Assembly (NCBI GenBank): GCA_020350085.1
Contig: CP070706.1
Location: 2,930,663 to 2,943,897, forward strand
Reading direction: 5' to 3'
From: Acidobacteriota bacterium
Lineage (GTDB): Bacteria; Acidobacteriota; Polarisedimenticolia; J045
Length of the DNA: 13,235 nucleotides
Shown here: positions 1-8,548 of the stretch, in pieces
How positions within the stretch are numbered: the stretch's first letter is position 1
Layout of the letters: every line of letters begins with the position of its first letter
The notes under the pieces: model-generated
Told to the model about the DNA's origin: nothing
Databases searched by the model: none
The model's input: only the letters and a program-made list of their open reading frames with translations
Translations under genes and position numbers: made by a program

Positions 1-354
1 AACCTGATCGTGCAGAAGCTCGACGCGAATCCGAGTGCGCTCGGCATCTTCGGCTTCAGCTTTCTCGATCAGAACCGCGACAAGATGCAGGGCAGCCTCG
101 TGGACGGCATCGAGCCCTCGTTCGAGAACATTGCCGCTCAGCGCTACCCGGTCTCGCGCCCCCTGTTCTTCTATGTGAAGAATGCTCATGCCAACGTGAT
201 TCCGGGGATGGCGGAGTTCATCAAGGAGTTCACCAGCGACCGCGCCTGGGGTCCGGACGGTTATCTGGCCGACATCGGCCTGATCCCGATGCCGGATTCC
301 GAGCGCCAGCGCGTTCGCCAGGACGCCGTCGCGCTCGCCAAGAATCTGGATTGA
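1..354 (+). CDS. pstS: Phosphate ABC transporter substrate-binding protein, PstS type (3' part)
   Basis: This is the C-terminal 117 residues of a periplasmic solute-binding protein; the reading frame is open to the window edge, so the start and signal peptide lie upstream. The visible part carries features of PstS-like proteins: an SFLDQNRDK stretch, a PVSRPLFFYVKNAH strand, then a closing helix and a tail around GYLADIGLIPMP. The family binds phosphate in the periplasm and hands it to the PstC/PstA channel. The pstC gene starts 91 nt downstream on the same strand, which supports the assignment. A strong hairpin lies in that gap. The ligand-binding residues are outside the window, so specificity rests mainly on the neighbours. 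A related oxyanion-binding protein is possible but less likely. Confidence 0.85.
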   Translation, partial: NLIVQKLDANPSALGIFGFSFLDQNRDKMQGSLVDGIEPSFENIAAQRYPVSRPLFFYVKNAHANVIPGMAEFIKEFTSDRAWGPDGYLADIGLIPMPDSERQRVRQDAVALAKNLD

Positions 355-369
355 CGCGTGTTGATCGAA

Positions 370-398
370 CGCCGGTAGCCGCCCTGCGGCTGCCGGCG
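370..398 (+). terminator. Strong intergenic hairpin between pstS and pstC (attenuator-like)
   Basis: A 12-bp stem is formed by 370-381 and 387-398 with a 5-nt loop. It is fully paired, with a single T-G position that would be a G-U wobble in RNA. No T-run follows, so it is not a classic intrinsic terminator. Hairpins after binding-protein genes commonly stabilise the upstream mRNA or reduce read-through, giving more binding protein than permease. That role is inferred here. Confidence 0.55.
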
Positions 399-445
399 AT
401 GTTGTACACTGCTGTCCCGTCGGTCCGGAGGCATCCGCGGCAACC

Positions 446-1828
446 ATGTCTCTGTTCGTCTTGCTCGCCATCGTGCTGGTCATATCCGTCCTCGGCTACA
501 GGACCGGGCGCGCTCACGCTGTCGCGACAGCAGGCGGCGACGCGCGAAACCTGCACTCGCTGCCAGGCTATTACGGCATCTACGTCGCACTATGGTGCTT
601 CGTTCCAGCGATGCTGTTCGCCGGGGCGTGGCTGGCGGTCGAGCCCTCGGCAGTGGAGAGACTGGTCATCAGCGGCCTTCCGTCCGAGCTCCGCCAGCTA
701 CCGGAGGACCAGCTGGGCTTGCTTCTCAACGACGTCAAGAACCTCGCTAGCGGGAACGTCGTCAGCCGCGAGGTCGATCCGCTGCTCGAGCAGGCGGCCG
801 CCCGATATCGAAGCCTACGGCTGACCGGCTTCGCGAGCCTCGGCCTGCTGGTGATTCTTCTGGCCGTCGGCGGGCTCGTGCTCGCGCGACGTCGGATTCA
901 CCCCCACCTGCCGGCCATCTACAAGGTCGAGGGAACGGTCAAAACGGCCCTGTTGATCGCATCGACTCTCGCCGTGTTCACCACCGTCGGCATCGTTCTG
1001 TCGCTCCTGCTCGAAGCGCTGCGATTCTTCAACCGCGTTCCTCTGACCGAGTTTTTGTTCGGTTTGGAGTGGTCTCCGCAAACGGCTCTAAGAGAAGATC
1101 AGGTCGGCAGCTCCGGCACGTTTGGTGCGATACCGCTGTTCACGGGAACGCTGCTGATCTCGCTGATCGCGATGCTCGTTGCCGTGCCTGTCGGTCTGTT
1201 CTCGGCGATTTACCTGTCCGAGTACGCCGGCAGTCGCGCTCGCACCGTGCTCAAGCCGCTGCTAGAGATCCTGGCGGGCATTCCCACGGTCGTTTACGGC
1301 TTCTTCGCAGCACTCACCGTGGCTCCCGCGATCCGGCGGCTTGGCGAGAGCCTCGGGCTCGATGTCGCCTCGGAGAGCGCACTCGCGGCAGGCTGTGTGA
1401 TGGGCATCATGATCATTCCTTTCGTGTCTTCCTTGTCGGATGACGTGATTCGCGCCGTGCCGCAAGGACTTCGCGAAGCCTCCCTCGGCCTCGGTTCGAC
1501 GAAGGCCGAGACGATCAGAAAGGTCGTCTTCCCGGCGGCACTCCCCGGCATCATCGGCGGTATCCTGCTCGCGTTTTCCCGCGCTATCGGTGAGACGATG
1601 ATCGTCGTCATGGCAGCCGGTCTGGCTGCGAACTTGACCGCGAACCCTCTCGAGGCGGTGACAACGGTCACGGTGCAGATCGTCACGCTGCTCGTCGGTG
1701 ACCAAGAGTTCGACAGCGCGAAGACGCTGGCCGCGTTCGCGCTCGGGCTGATGCTGTTCGTCGTCACGCTGGTTTTCAACGTCATCGCACTGCATGTCGT
1801 GCGCAAGTATCGGGAGATGTACGAGTGA
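446..1828 (+). CDS. pstC: Phosphate ABC transporter permease PstC, long form
   Basis: This is an inner-membrane permease subunit of the high-affinity phosphate importer, 460 residues against about 300-320 for the classic E. coli form. The extra N-terminal part (about residues 1-165) has hydrophobic segments near 2-18, 43-65 and 128-147 around a hydrophilic stretch. It resembles the N-terminal extension seen in the long PstC subtype of many Proteobacteria. The permease core runs from about 167 to 452. It contains the cytoplasmic ABC-contact (EAA) loop at about 343-369, with REASLGLGSTKAE followed by PAALPGI, and the family's SRAIGET motif at about 378-384. The start is the ATG at 446; GGAGG at 427-431 lies upstream with a rather long 14-nt spacing, and no other in-frame start is evident. 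The last 4 nt overlap pstA, implying translational coupling. Confidence 0.95.
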   Translation: MSLFVLLAIVLVISVLGYRTGRAHAVATAGGDARNLHSLPGYYGIYVALWCFVPAMLFAGAWLAVEPSAVERLVISGLPSELRQLPEDQLGLLLNDVKNLASGNVVSREVDPLLEQAAARYRSLRLTGFASLGLLVILLAVGGLVLARRRIHPHLPAIYKVEGTVKTALLIASTLAVFTTVGIVLSLLLEALRFFNRVPLTEFLFGLEWSPQTALREDQVGSSGTFGAIPLFTGTLLISLIAMLVAVPVGLFSAIYLSEYAGSRARTVLKPLLEILAGIPTVVYGFFAALTVAPAIRRLGESLGLDVASESALAAGCVMGIMIIPFVSSLSDDVIRAVPQGLREASLGLGSTKAETIRKVVFPAALPGIIGGILLAFSRAIGETMIVVMAAGLAANLTANPLEAVTTVTVQIVTLLVGDQEFDSAKTLAAFALGLMLFVVTLVFNVIALHVVRKYREMYE

Positions 1829-3129
1829 GCGCCGTCTCCGCCACCTCGAAGCTCATCGCGAACGAGACCATGGCTCGGCGTCTTTCGCGGCGACGGGCTG
1901 CAGATCGGCGCTTTCGCTGGTACTGCATCAGCGCCGTCGGATTTGCTCTGGCATCCCTCGTGCTCCTGTTCGTAGATATCATCGGTAAGGGCTATACAGC
2001 TTTCTATCAGCACGAGGTACGACTCGAAGTCTTCTTAGATCCCGACGTGATCGATCCGTCGGGCACACGGGACACAGAGCAGCTGTCCGGAGCAGACTAC
2101 GCTCTCCTGTGGCGCCGTCCTCTTCAGCAGCTGTTCCCAGACGCGGACACGCGCAGCGCGAGGCGCGAGCTGTACCGTCTGATCAGCGATGGGGCCTCCT
2201 TCGAGCTGCGCGAGATGGTCCTCGAGGATCCTTCGCTGATCGGAACGACCCAGACCGTATTGCTTCCGGCTGCCGATGACTTCGGTCAACTGCTCAAGGG
2301 GCATGTCAAACGCGGCGTGCCTGAAAGTGACCGCCCGATCTCGGATCAGCAGCTCGAATGGATCGACCAGCTGAGTGCCGCAGGTGCAGTGAGCACCGTC
2401 TTCAACACTCGATTCTTCTTCAGCGGAGATTCGCGAAGTCCCGAGCTGGCCGGCATCTTGGCCGCACTTGTCGGCTCACTGTACACGATGCTCGTCACGC
2501 TCGTTTTGGCCTTTCCGCTGGCCGTCGCGACCGCGGTCTACCTCGAGGAGTTCGCACCGAAAGGCAGATGGTGGATCGACTTCATCGAAGTCAACATCAA
2601 CAACCTCGCCGCGGTGCCCTCGATCGTTTTCGGGCTCTTGGGGCTCGCGGTCCTTCTCAATCTTTTTGGATTGCCGCGTTCGGCTGCGCTCGTCGGGGGG
2701 CTCGTCCTCGCCCTCATGACGCTGCCGACCATCATCATCGCCGCCCGCGCCGCCATCACCTCCGTTCCCCCGTCGATTCGCGAAGCCGCACTCGGCTTGG
2801 GCGCCACGAGAATGCAGGTGATCCAGCATCATGTGCTGCCGGTCGCGATGCCGGGCATTCTTACCGGAACGATTATCGGCATGGCACGCGCGCTGGGAGA
2901 GACGGCTCCGCTGCTGATGATCGGCATGGTTGCGTTCATCGTCGACGTTCCGTCAACGCCGATGGACCCCGCGACCGCGCTGCCGGTGCAGGTCTTTCTG
3001 TGGGCGGACAGCCCCGAGCGTGGGTTCGTCGAGAAGACCTCTGCTGCGATACTGGTTTTGCTCGCGTTCTTGCTCGCGATGAATGCGCTCGCGATCTTTC
3101 TCAGGCAGCGATGGGAAAGAACCTGGTGA
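1825..3129 (+). CDS. pstA: Phosphate ABC transporter permease PstA, long form with N-terminal extension
   Basis: This is the second permease half of the phosphate importer, 434 residues against about 280-300 for the short form. A membrane segment at about 33-53 is followed by a hydrophilic, probably periplasmic domain (about 55-205) beginning with GYTAFYQHEV. That domain matches the N-terminal domain found in long PstA proteins (the DUF3333 type). The permease core spans about 207-430. Its EAA loop lies at about 319-345, with REAALGLGATRMQ and PVAMPGI, and MARALGET follows at 353-360. The GTG start overlaps the pstC stop as GTGA. An ATG 15 codons later (1870) is an alternative, but the overlap favours the GTG. 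No pstB ATPase follows, which is unusual; an arsenate reductase gene comes next, 48 nt away. Confidence 0.94.
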   Translation: MSAVSATSKLIANETMARRLSRRRAADRRFRWYCISAVGFALASLVLLFVDIIGKGYTAFYQHEVRLEVFLDPDVIDPSGTRDTEQLSGADYALLWRRPLQQLFPDADTRSARRELYRLISDGASFELREMVLEDPSLIGTTQTVLLPAADDFGQLLKGHVKRGVPESDRPISDQQLEWIDQLSAAGAVSTVFNTRFFFSGDSRSPELAGILAALVGSLYTMLVTLVLAFPLAVATAVYLEEFAPKGRWWIDFIEVNINNLAAVPSIVFGLLGLAVLLNLFGLPRSAALVGGLVLALMTLPTIIIAARAAITSVPPSIREAALGLGATRMQVIQHHVLPVAMPGILTGTIIGMARALGETAPLLMIGMVAFIVDVPSTPMDPATALPVQVFLWADSPERGFVEKTSAAILVLLAFLLAMNALAIFLRQRWERTW

Positions 3130-3177
3130 CGAGAACTCTGCGCTGATTGCTAGCCGCTCGAGGATACTGAATCGATC

Positions 3178-3696
3178 ATGCCAGAGAGATGCTGCACAGT
3201 ACTGTTTCTGTGTACGGGCAACTCGGCCCGCAGTCTCATGGCCGAGTGCGCTCTCAACAGGCTCGGCAAGGGTCGTTTCCAGGCCTTCAGCGCCGGCTCT
3301 CATCCGATGCCGGCACCACATCCGATGACGCTGGAGGTTCTGCAATCGTTGGGCTACGACACGTCGGGATTGAGAAGTAAGAGCTGGGAGGAATTCTCTC
3401 GAGCGGACAGTCCAGAGCTGGACTTCGTTCTCACTGTCTGTGACAAGGCGCGCGGCGAGGCGTGCCCCGTTTGGCCCGGCACCCCGATCACGGCCCACTG
3501 GGGAGTGGAGGACCCGGCCGCGATCGTCGGCCCGAGATACGAACAACAGCGCATGTTCCGCAGGATCTATTCGGAGCTCGAGCACCGCGTCCGGCTTCTG
3601 ACGAGTTTTCGGCCGCAAACCCTCGACCGGCTCGCGCTCCAGAGGCGAGTCGAGCAGATCGGCAGGCTATCCGGGACGGACACGGTTTCTTCGTGA
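3178..3696 (+). CDS. arsC: Arsenate reductase, ArsC of the low-molecular-weight tyrosine phosphatase family
   Basis: This 172-residue cytoplasmic protein reduces arsenate to arsenite in its family, using thioredoxin as the usual electron donor. The phosphatase-type P-loop is visible as Cys12-T-G-N-S-A-Arg18-S (CX5R). The two further cysteines of the arsenate-reductase cascade are present as Cys88 (TVCDKA) and Cys96 (EACPVWPG). An Asp-Pro at 112-113 (WGVEDPA) matches the general-acid position. The three cysteines make reduction of arsenate more likely than plain tyrosine phosphatase activity. It lies 48 nt after pstA on the same strand with no terminator seen, so it is probably co-transcribed. 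Because Pst systems also import arsenate, this placement makes sense. No arsenite exporter or ArsR regulator gene is visible. The C-terminal 30 residues extend beyond the conserved core. Confidence 0.9.
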   Translation: MPERCCTVLFLCTGNSARSLMAECALNRLGKGRFQAFSAGSHPMPAPHPMTLEVLQSLGYDTSGLRSKSWEEFSRADSPELDFVLTVCDKARGEACPVWPGTPITAHWGVEDPAAIVGPRYEQQRMFRRIYSELEHRVRLLTSFRPQTLDRLALQRRVEQIGRLSGTDTVSS

Positions 3697-3798
3697 GGGC
3701 CCCCGCGAATCCGATCGCACGTGAATGAATTCGCTTCATGGGGCTCAAGTTTCGCGGAAAACGGCCGAAGAGACGTCCGAGAGCCCACGAGTGCGAAG

Positions 3799-4020
3799 AT
3801 GACAAGCCTCGATCCGATCCAGACCGCGACCCTCGACCTCCGCTATCAGGTCCATCGCCTGGCCGAGACCGCCGAGCGTCTCGCGCGAGAAGCACCGACC
3901 GGACACCTCGCTGGCGATCTCGTCGATCTGCATGTCGGCCGCCAGGCCGTGCACGCCAATGTCGCCGTGCTTCGCACCGCCGACGAGATGGTCGGCACCC
4001 TGCTCGACGTGCTGGCGTAG
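3799..4020 (+). CDS. Small protein resembling the C-terminal end of flagellar rod/hook proteins
   Basis: This 73-residue protein has a C-terminal half (about 40-73) reading DLVDLHVGRQAVHAN followed by VLRTADEMVGTLLDVLA. It closely follows the C-terminal helix of flagellar rod and hook proteins (FlgB/C/E/F/G type), where a V-D-L/M, R-A, A-N, TADEM pattern is standard. The N-terminal half (IQTATLDLRYQVHRLAETAERLA) has the spacing of the matching N-terminal helix, but its usual NIAN motif is missing. The central domain of real rod proteins is absent. I chose the ATG at 3799 because the family-like sequence begins there. A GTG at 3721 would add 26 low-complexity residues and has no ribosome-binding site; the site before 3799 is also weak. 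It could be a stand-alone helical relative or a degenerate fragment. No flagellar genes are nearby. Confidence 0.62.
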   Translation: MTSLDPIQTATLDLRYQVHRLAETAERLAREAPTGHLAGDLVDLHVGRQAVHANVAVLRTADEMVGTLLDVLA

Positions 4021-4062
4021 CCGTTCACCGTTGCACCCGACCCCAACGCCTCTTCCCGTGGC

Positions 4063-4144
4063 GACAGGGCTTGCCCTGTCTGACTGGCGCGAAGCGCGAG
4101 ACAGATCCGGCGCTGCGCGCCGATCTGACAACGCAAGCGTTGTC
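4063..4144. repeat. Cluster of tandem and interlocking palindromes
   Basis: Two perfect 18-bp palindromes bracket the cluster: 4063-4080 (GACAGGGC-TT-GCCCTGTC) and 4127-4144 (GACAACGC-AA-GCGTTGTC). They share the frame GACA-NN-GC-NN-GC-NN-TGTC and differ only at paired positions and in the central two bases. Between them, CTGTCT (4076-4081) can pair with AGACAG (4099-4104) around an inner GCGC-GAA-GCGC, and CAGATC (4102-4107) can pair with GATCTG (4122-4127) around GGCGC/GCGCC. Neighbouring arms share bases, so alternative folds compete. The cluster lies between convergent genes, where REP-like elements and bidirectional terminators are common. No T-run follows, so factor-independent termination is uncertain. 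Confidence 0.75.
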
Positions 4145-4152
4145 GCTACAAT
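4125..4152 (+). promoter_or_regulatory. Promoter-like element inside the palindrome cluster, facing the 3' end of the S46 gene
   Basis: CTGACA (4125-4130) and TACAAT (4147-4152) are each five of six to the sigma-70 consensus, with a 16-nt spacer. The spacer contains most of the 4127-4144 palindrome, so a protein bound there would overlap the promoter. Transcription would run rightward into the convergent dipeptidyl-peptidase gene as antisense RNA. Only an 11-codon open frame follows (ATG at 4162). It may be a real antisense promoter, a relic of a lost gene, or chance. Confidence 0.4.
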
Positions 4153-4179
4153 TTCGTCCGGATGGAGATTGACCGGTCG

Positions 4180-6348
<2,169 letters not shown>

Positions 6349-6393
6349 GATCTTCATCCTCTCGGTGGGCTTCCCGTGAAGTGAAGGAGTGAG

Positions 6394-6422
6394 ATCTTAC
6401 GGGCCGACACGGCGCGATACAA
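6394..6422 (-). promoter_or_regulatory. Candidate promoter for the S46 peptidase gene
   Basis: On the - strand, TTGTAT (6417-6422) and TAAGAT (6394-6399) are separated by exactly 17 nt. They match the sigma-70 consensus at 3 and 4 of 6 positions. The start point would fall near 6387, leaving a leader of about 40 nt before the ATG at 6348 and including its GAGAGG ribosome-binding site. The match is moderate. The same bases read on the + strand as TACAAT (6418-6423), a possible -10 for the divergent phosphatase gene, though with a poor -35. Confidence 0.38.
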
Positions 6423-6559
6423 TCCTGAGGCGTCCTCCATGGGCACCGAAGTCGATCAGCGGCGCGGTTGCCGCTTCAGGCGGTGCGCTTTACGAGTCGG
6501 TGTGACGCGTTTACCCTGTGTTTGCTGCAAGCCGACAAGAGTGGCGAGGCGATTCCGAG

Positions 6560-7702
6560 ATGAGTCGCAACCCGAAGCGCTTTGTTTCCAGGGCAAGACC
6601 AGAGCCGCGTCTTCGCGACACGGTGTGGCAAGACATCCGCGAAGGCGACGTCCCGCGCGCTTTGCGTCGGGACTTCAGGGACATTCAACGATTCTATCTC
6701 GATGACGAGCGTCGTCACGAGCTGGCGCGGATGCGCCCGCTCAAGCGCCTTTTCGTTCGAGTCTTCTGGCTGCTGAAGGCGTCGCTCTTGAAGCTGTCTC
6801 CCGCCCGCCGGCTGCTCGTTCTCGCTGCTCTCGCTTTCCTCGTCCTCGGTGAAACGAGGTTTCAGTGGGGAGAATTCTCTTTCTCGTCCGACCTCGGTCC
6901 ATGGAGCGCCGTGATTCTGCTGTTCGTGTTGATGCTCGAGCTCAAGGACAAGCTGCTGGCACGCGACGAGATCGAGATCGCGCGACAAGTACAGCTCGCA
7001 CTCTTGCCTCACGAGGCGCCTCGACTAGACGGCTGGTCGATTCATCTCTTTACACGTCCTGCAAACGACGTCGGCGGCGATCTCGTCGATGCGATCAGAC
7101 TGGCCCCCGATCAGCTGGCGTTGATCCTGGGAGACGTTGCCGGCAAGGGCCTCGGCGCTGCGCTGCTCGCTGCAAAGCTGCAGGCCACGCTCAGAGCCCT
7201 GGCTCCCGGGCATCGATCCCTCGACGCGCTCGGCCAGCAGCTCAACCGAATCATGACTCGCGATGGACTGCCGAACCGCTTCTCGACTCTTTTCTATCTC
7301 GAGATCGCTGCGGAGGGTGACGAAGTCCGCTACCTCAATGCGGGACATTGTCCACCGTTCGTGGTCCGCGGCAGCCGCGTCGATCTCTTGAAGCCGGCAT
7401 CACTTCCGCTCGGCATCGACGCCGAAGAGCACTTCGCCGAGGGCCGACTCTCGCTCGCTCCCGGCGAGGCGCTCGTCGCGTACTCGGACGGCGTGACGGA
7501 GGCTCGCAACGCCGCGGACGAGATGTTCGGGGAAAGGCGCATCGAGCGCGCCCTCGAGCGGCTTCGCGGTCGTGGCGTCTCCGAGATCGGCGCGAGGCTC
7601 GTCCGTGCGGTCGACGACTTCGTTGCCGACGAGCGGCGAGACGACGATCTGTCCTTGGTGATTGTCGCCCGTGCGCCCGCTGGCCGACCTTCGTCAGATT
7701 GA
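6560..7702 (+). CDS. Membrane-anchored PP2C-type serine phosphatase (SpoIIE/RsbU family)
   Basis: This 380-residue protein joins a basic, charged cytoplasmic N-terminus (1-80) to two membrane segments (about 83-97 and 113-126), a helical linker (about 128-150, IARQVQLALLP) and a phosphatase domain (about 158-372). The domain shows the metal-binding acidic motifs of the family: VGGD at Asp174, LGDVAGKG at Asp192, YSDGVTEA at Asp310 and DDDLSLV at 361-363. Relatives dephosphorylate anti-sigma-factor antagonists in partner-switching pathways, but no anti-sigma kinase or STAS antagonist lies nearby, so the target is unknown. No recognisable sensor domain (PAS, GAF, response receiver) is visible; the membrane part or the N-terminus may sense. 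I chose the ATG at 6560, with GAGG at 6546-6549. A GTG at 6518 would add 14 residues and lacks support. The gene is divergent from the peptidase gene and convergent with xthA. Confidence 0.9.
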   Translation: MSRNPKRFVSRARPEPRLRDTVWQDIREGDVPRALRRDFRDIQRFYLDDERRHELARMRPLKRLFVRVFWLLKASLLKLSPARRLLVLAALAFLVLGETRFQWGEFSFSSDLGPWSAVILLFVLMLELKDKLLARDEIEIARQVQLALLPHEAPRLDGWSIHLFTRPANDVGGDLVDAIRLAPDQLALILGDVAGKGLGAALLAAKLQATLRALAPGHRSLDALGQQLNRIMTRDGLPNRFSTLFYLEIAAEGDEVRYLNAGHCPPFVVRGSRVDLLKPASLPLGIDAEEHFAEGRLSLAPGEALVAYSDGVTEARNAADEMFGERRIERALERLRGRGVSEIGARLVRAVDDFVADERRDDDLSLVIVARAPAGRPSSD

Positions 7703-7757
7703 GCTCCGATGATCCAGACGTCGAACGGTCACCCAACTGATGCTCGAGCGGTGCGGG

Positions 7758-8534
7758 CTATCCGTCGAGGTCGACCAACACGGGAGCGTGATCGGACGGC
7801 GTGAGGCCATCTCTTTTCTTGCGGTAATCGCGGTCGATTTCGACGTCTCGTACGCGCTTCATGATCGGTGCCGAGCCGAGCACCACGTCGATGCGGAGCC
7901 CCTGCTTGCGATGAAACGCCCCACCGCGGTAGTCCCACCAGCTGAAAGCTCTCTTGTCCGGATGTCGTTCGCGGAACAGATCGCGCAGCCCCCCATCGAT
8001 CAACCGGCGATAGCGCTCACGCTCCTCGTCCGTGTGGAAGATCGTCCCGCTCAGCGCCTCCTCGTTCCAGCTATCGAGCGGCCCCGGGCAGATGTTGAAA
8101 TCGCCACACAGAATCGCGGGCCGGGACGGCTCGTGCGTCCGCTCCAGATGCGCCGCGAGCGCATCGAACCACGCGAGCTTTCGCGGGAAATCCTCGTGCC
8201 CCACGTTCTTCCCGTTGGGAGCGTATACGGTCGTGAACGAGATCCCTGAAACCGTCGCCGTCAGCAGCCGAGCGCCGAACTCTTCCTGACCAGGCAGTCC
8301 TCTCTGCGTGACCTCGATCGGAGCGCGGCTCAGGATCGCGATGCCGTTCCACGCTTTCTGCCCGTGGCTTGCCGCGCGGTACCCGAGAGCTGCGAAAGCG
8401 TCGTGAGGAAACAGATCGTCGGTCATCGTGTGCTCTTGAAGACCGACCAGGTCGGGTTTACGGCTCTCGATCCAGCTCAGCAAGAAATCGAGTCGCGCGC
8501 GCAGGCCGTTGAGGTTCCAGGTCGCTACCCTCAT
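7758..8534 (-). CDS. xthA: Exodeoxyribonuclease III / AP endonuclease
   Basis: This DNA repair nuclease of 258 residues degrades one strand from 3' ends and cuts at abasic sites, using Mg2+ or Mn2+. The exonuclease-endonuclease-phosphatase fold motifs are all present: WNLNG with Asn7, LQE with Glu34, YAPNG with Tyr104, GDFN with Asp145 and Asn147, RIDVVLGS around Asp216, and the closing SDHAPV with Asp248 and His249. The FSWWDYRGGAF stretch is also typical. One variation is LQEHTMTD where many homologues have LQETK. The start lies 14 nt after the stop of the cation transporter gene on the same strand. No ribosome-binding site is in the normal window, and an 18-bp palindrome is centred on the ATG. 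Coupled translation from the upstream gene is therefore likely (inference). Confidence 0.95.
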   Translation of the reverse strand: MRVATWNLNGLRARLDFLLSWIESRKPDLVGLQEHTMTDDLFPHDAFAALGYRAASHGQKAWNGIAILSRAPIEVTQRGLPGQEEFGARLLTATVSGISFTTVYAPNGKNVGHEDFPRKLAWFDALAAHLERTHEPSRPAILCGDFNICPGPLDSWNEEALSGTIFHTDEERERYRRLIDGGLRDLFRERHPDKRAFSWWDYRGGAFHRKQGLRIDVVLGSAPIMKRVRDVEIDRDYRKKRDGLTPSDHAPVLVDLDG

Positions 8535-8542
8535 GAGGGTAG
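8525..8542. promoter_or_regulatory. Perfect 18-bp palindrome centred on the xthA start codon
   Basis: The sequence CTACCCTCATGAGGGTAG equals its own reverse complement, and its centre falls inside the xthA ATG (8532-8534, - strand). In mRNA it could form a six-base-pair stem (CUACCC/GGGUAG) with the AUG in the loop. As DNA it could be an operator. Both functions are inference; a perfect palindrome of this length is not common by chance in 13 kb. Confidence 0.45.
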
Positions 8543-8548
8543 GCTATC

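Noticed and set aside
2358..3146. 262-residue open frame overlapping pstA
   Set aside because: It is a shifted-frame shadow of pstA with Arg/His-rich composition and no family features.
6439..6705. Possible 88-residue gene in the divergent spacer, starting after a TACAAT-like box
   Set aside because: It overlaps the phosphatase gene in another frame, is rich in Arg and Cys, and resembles no protein; the conserved phosphatase frame takes precedence.
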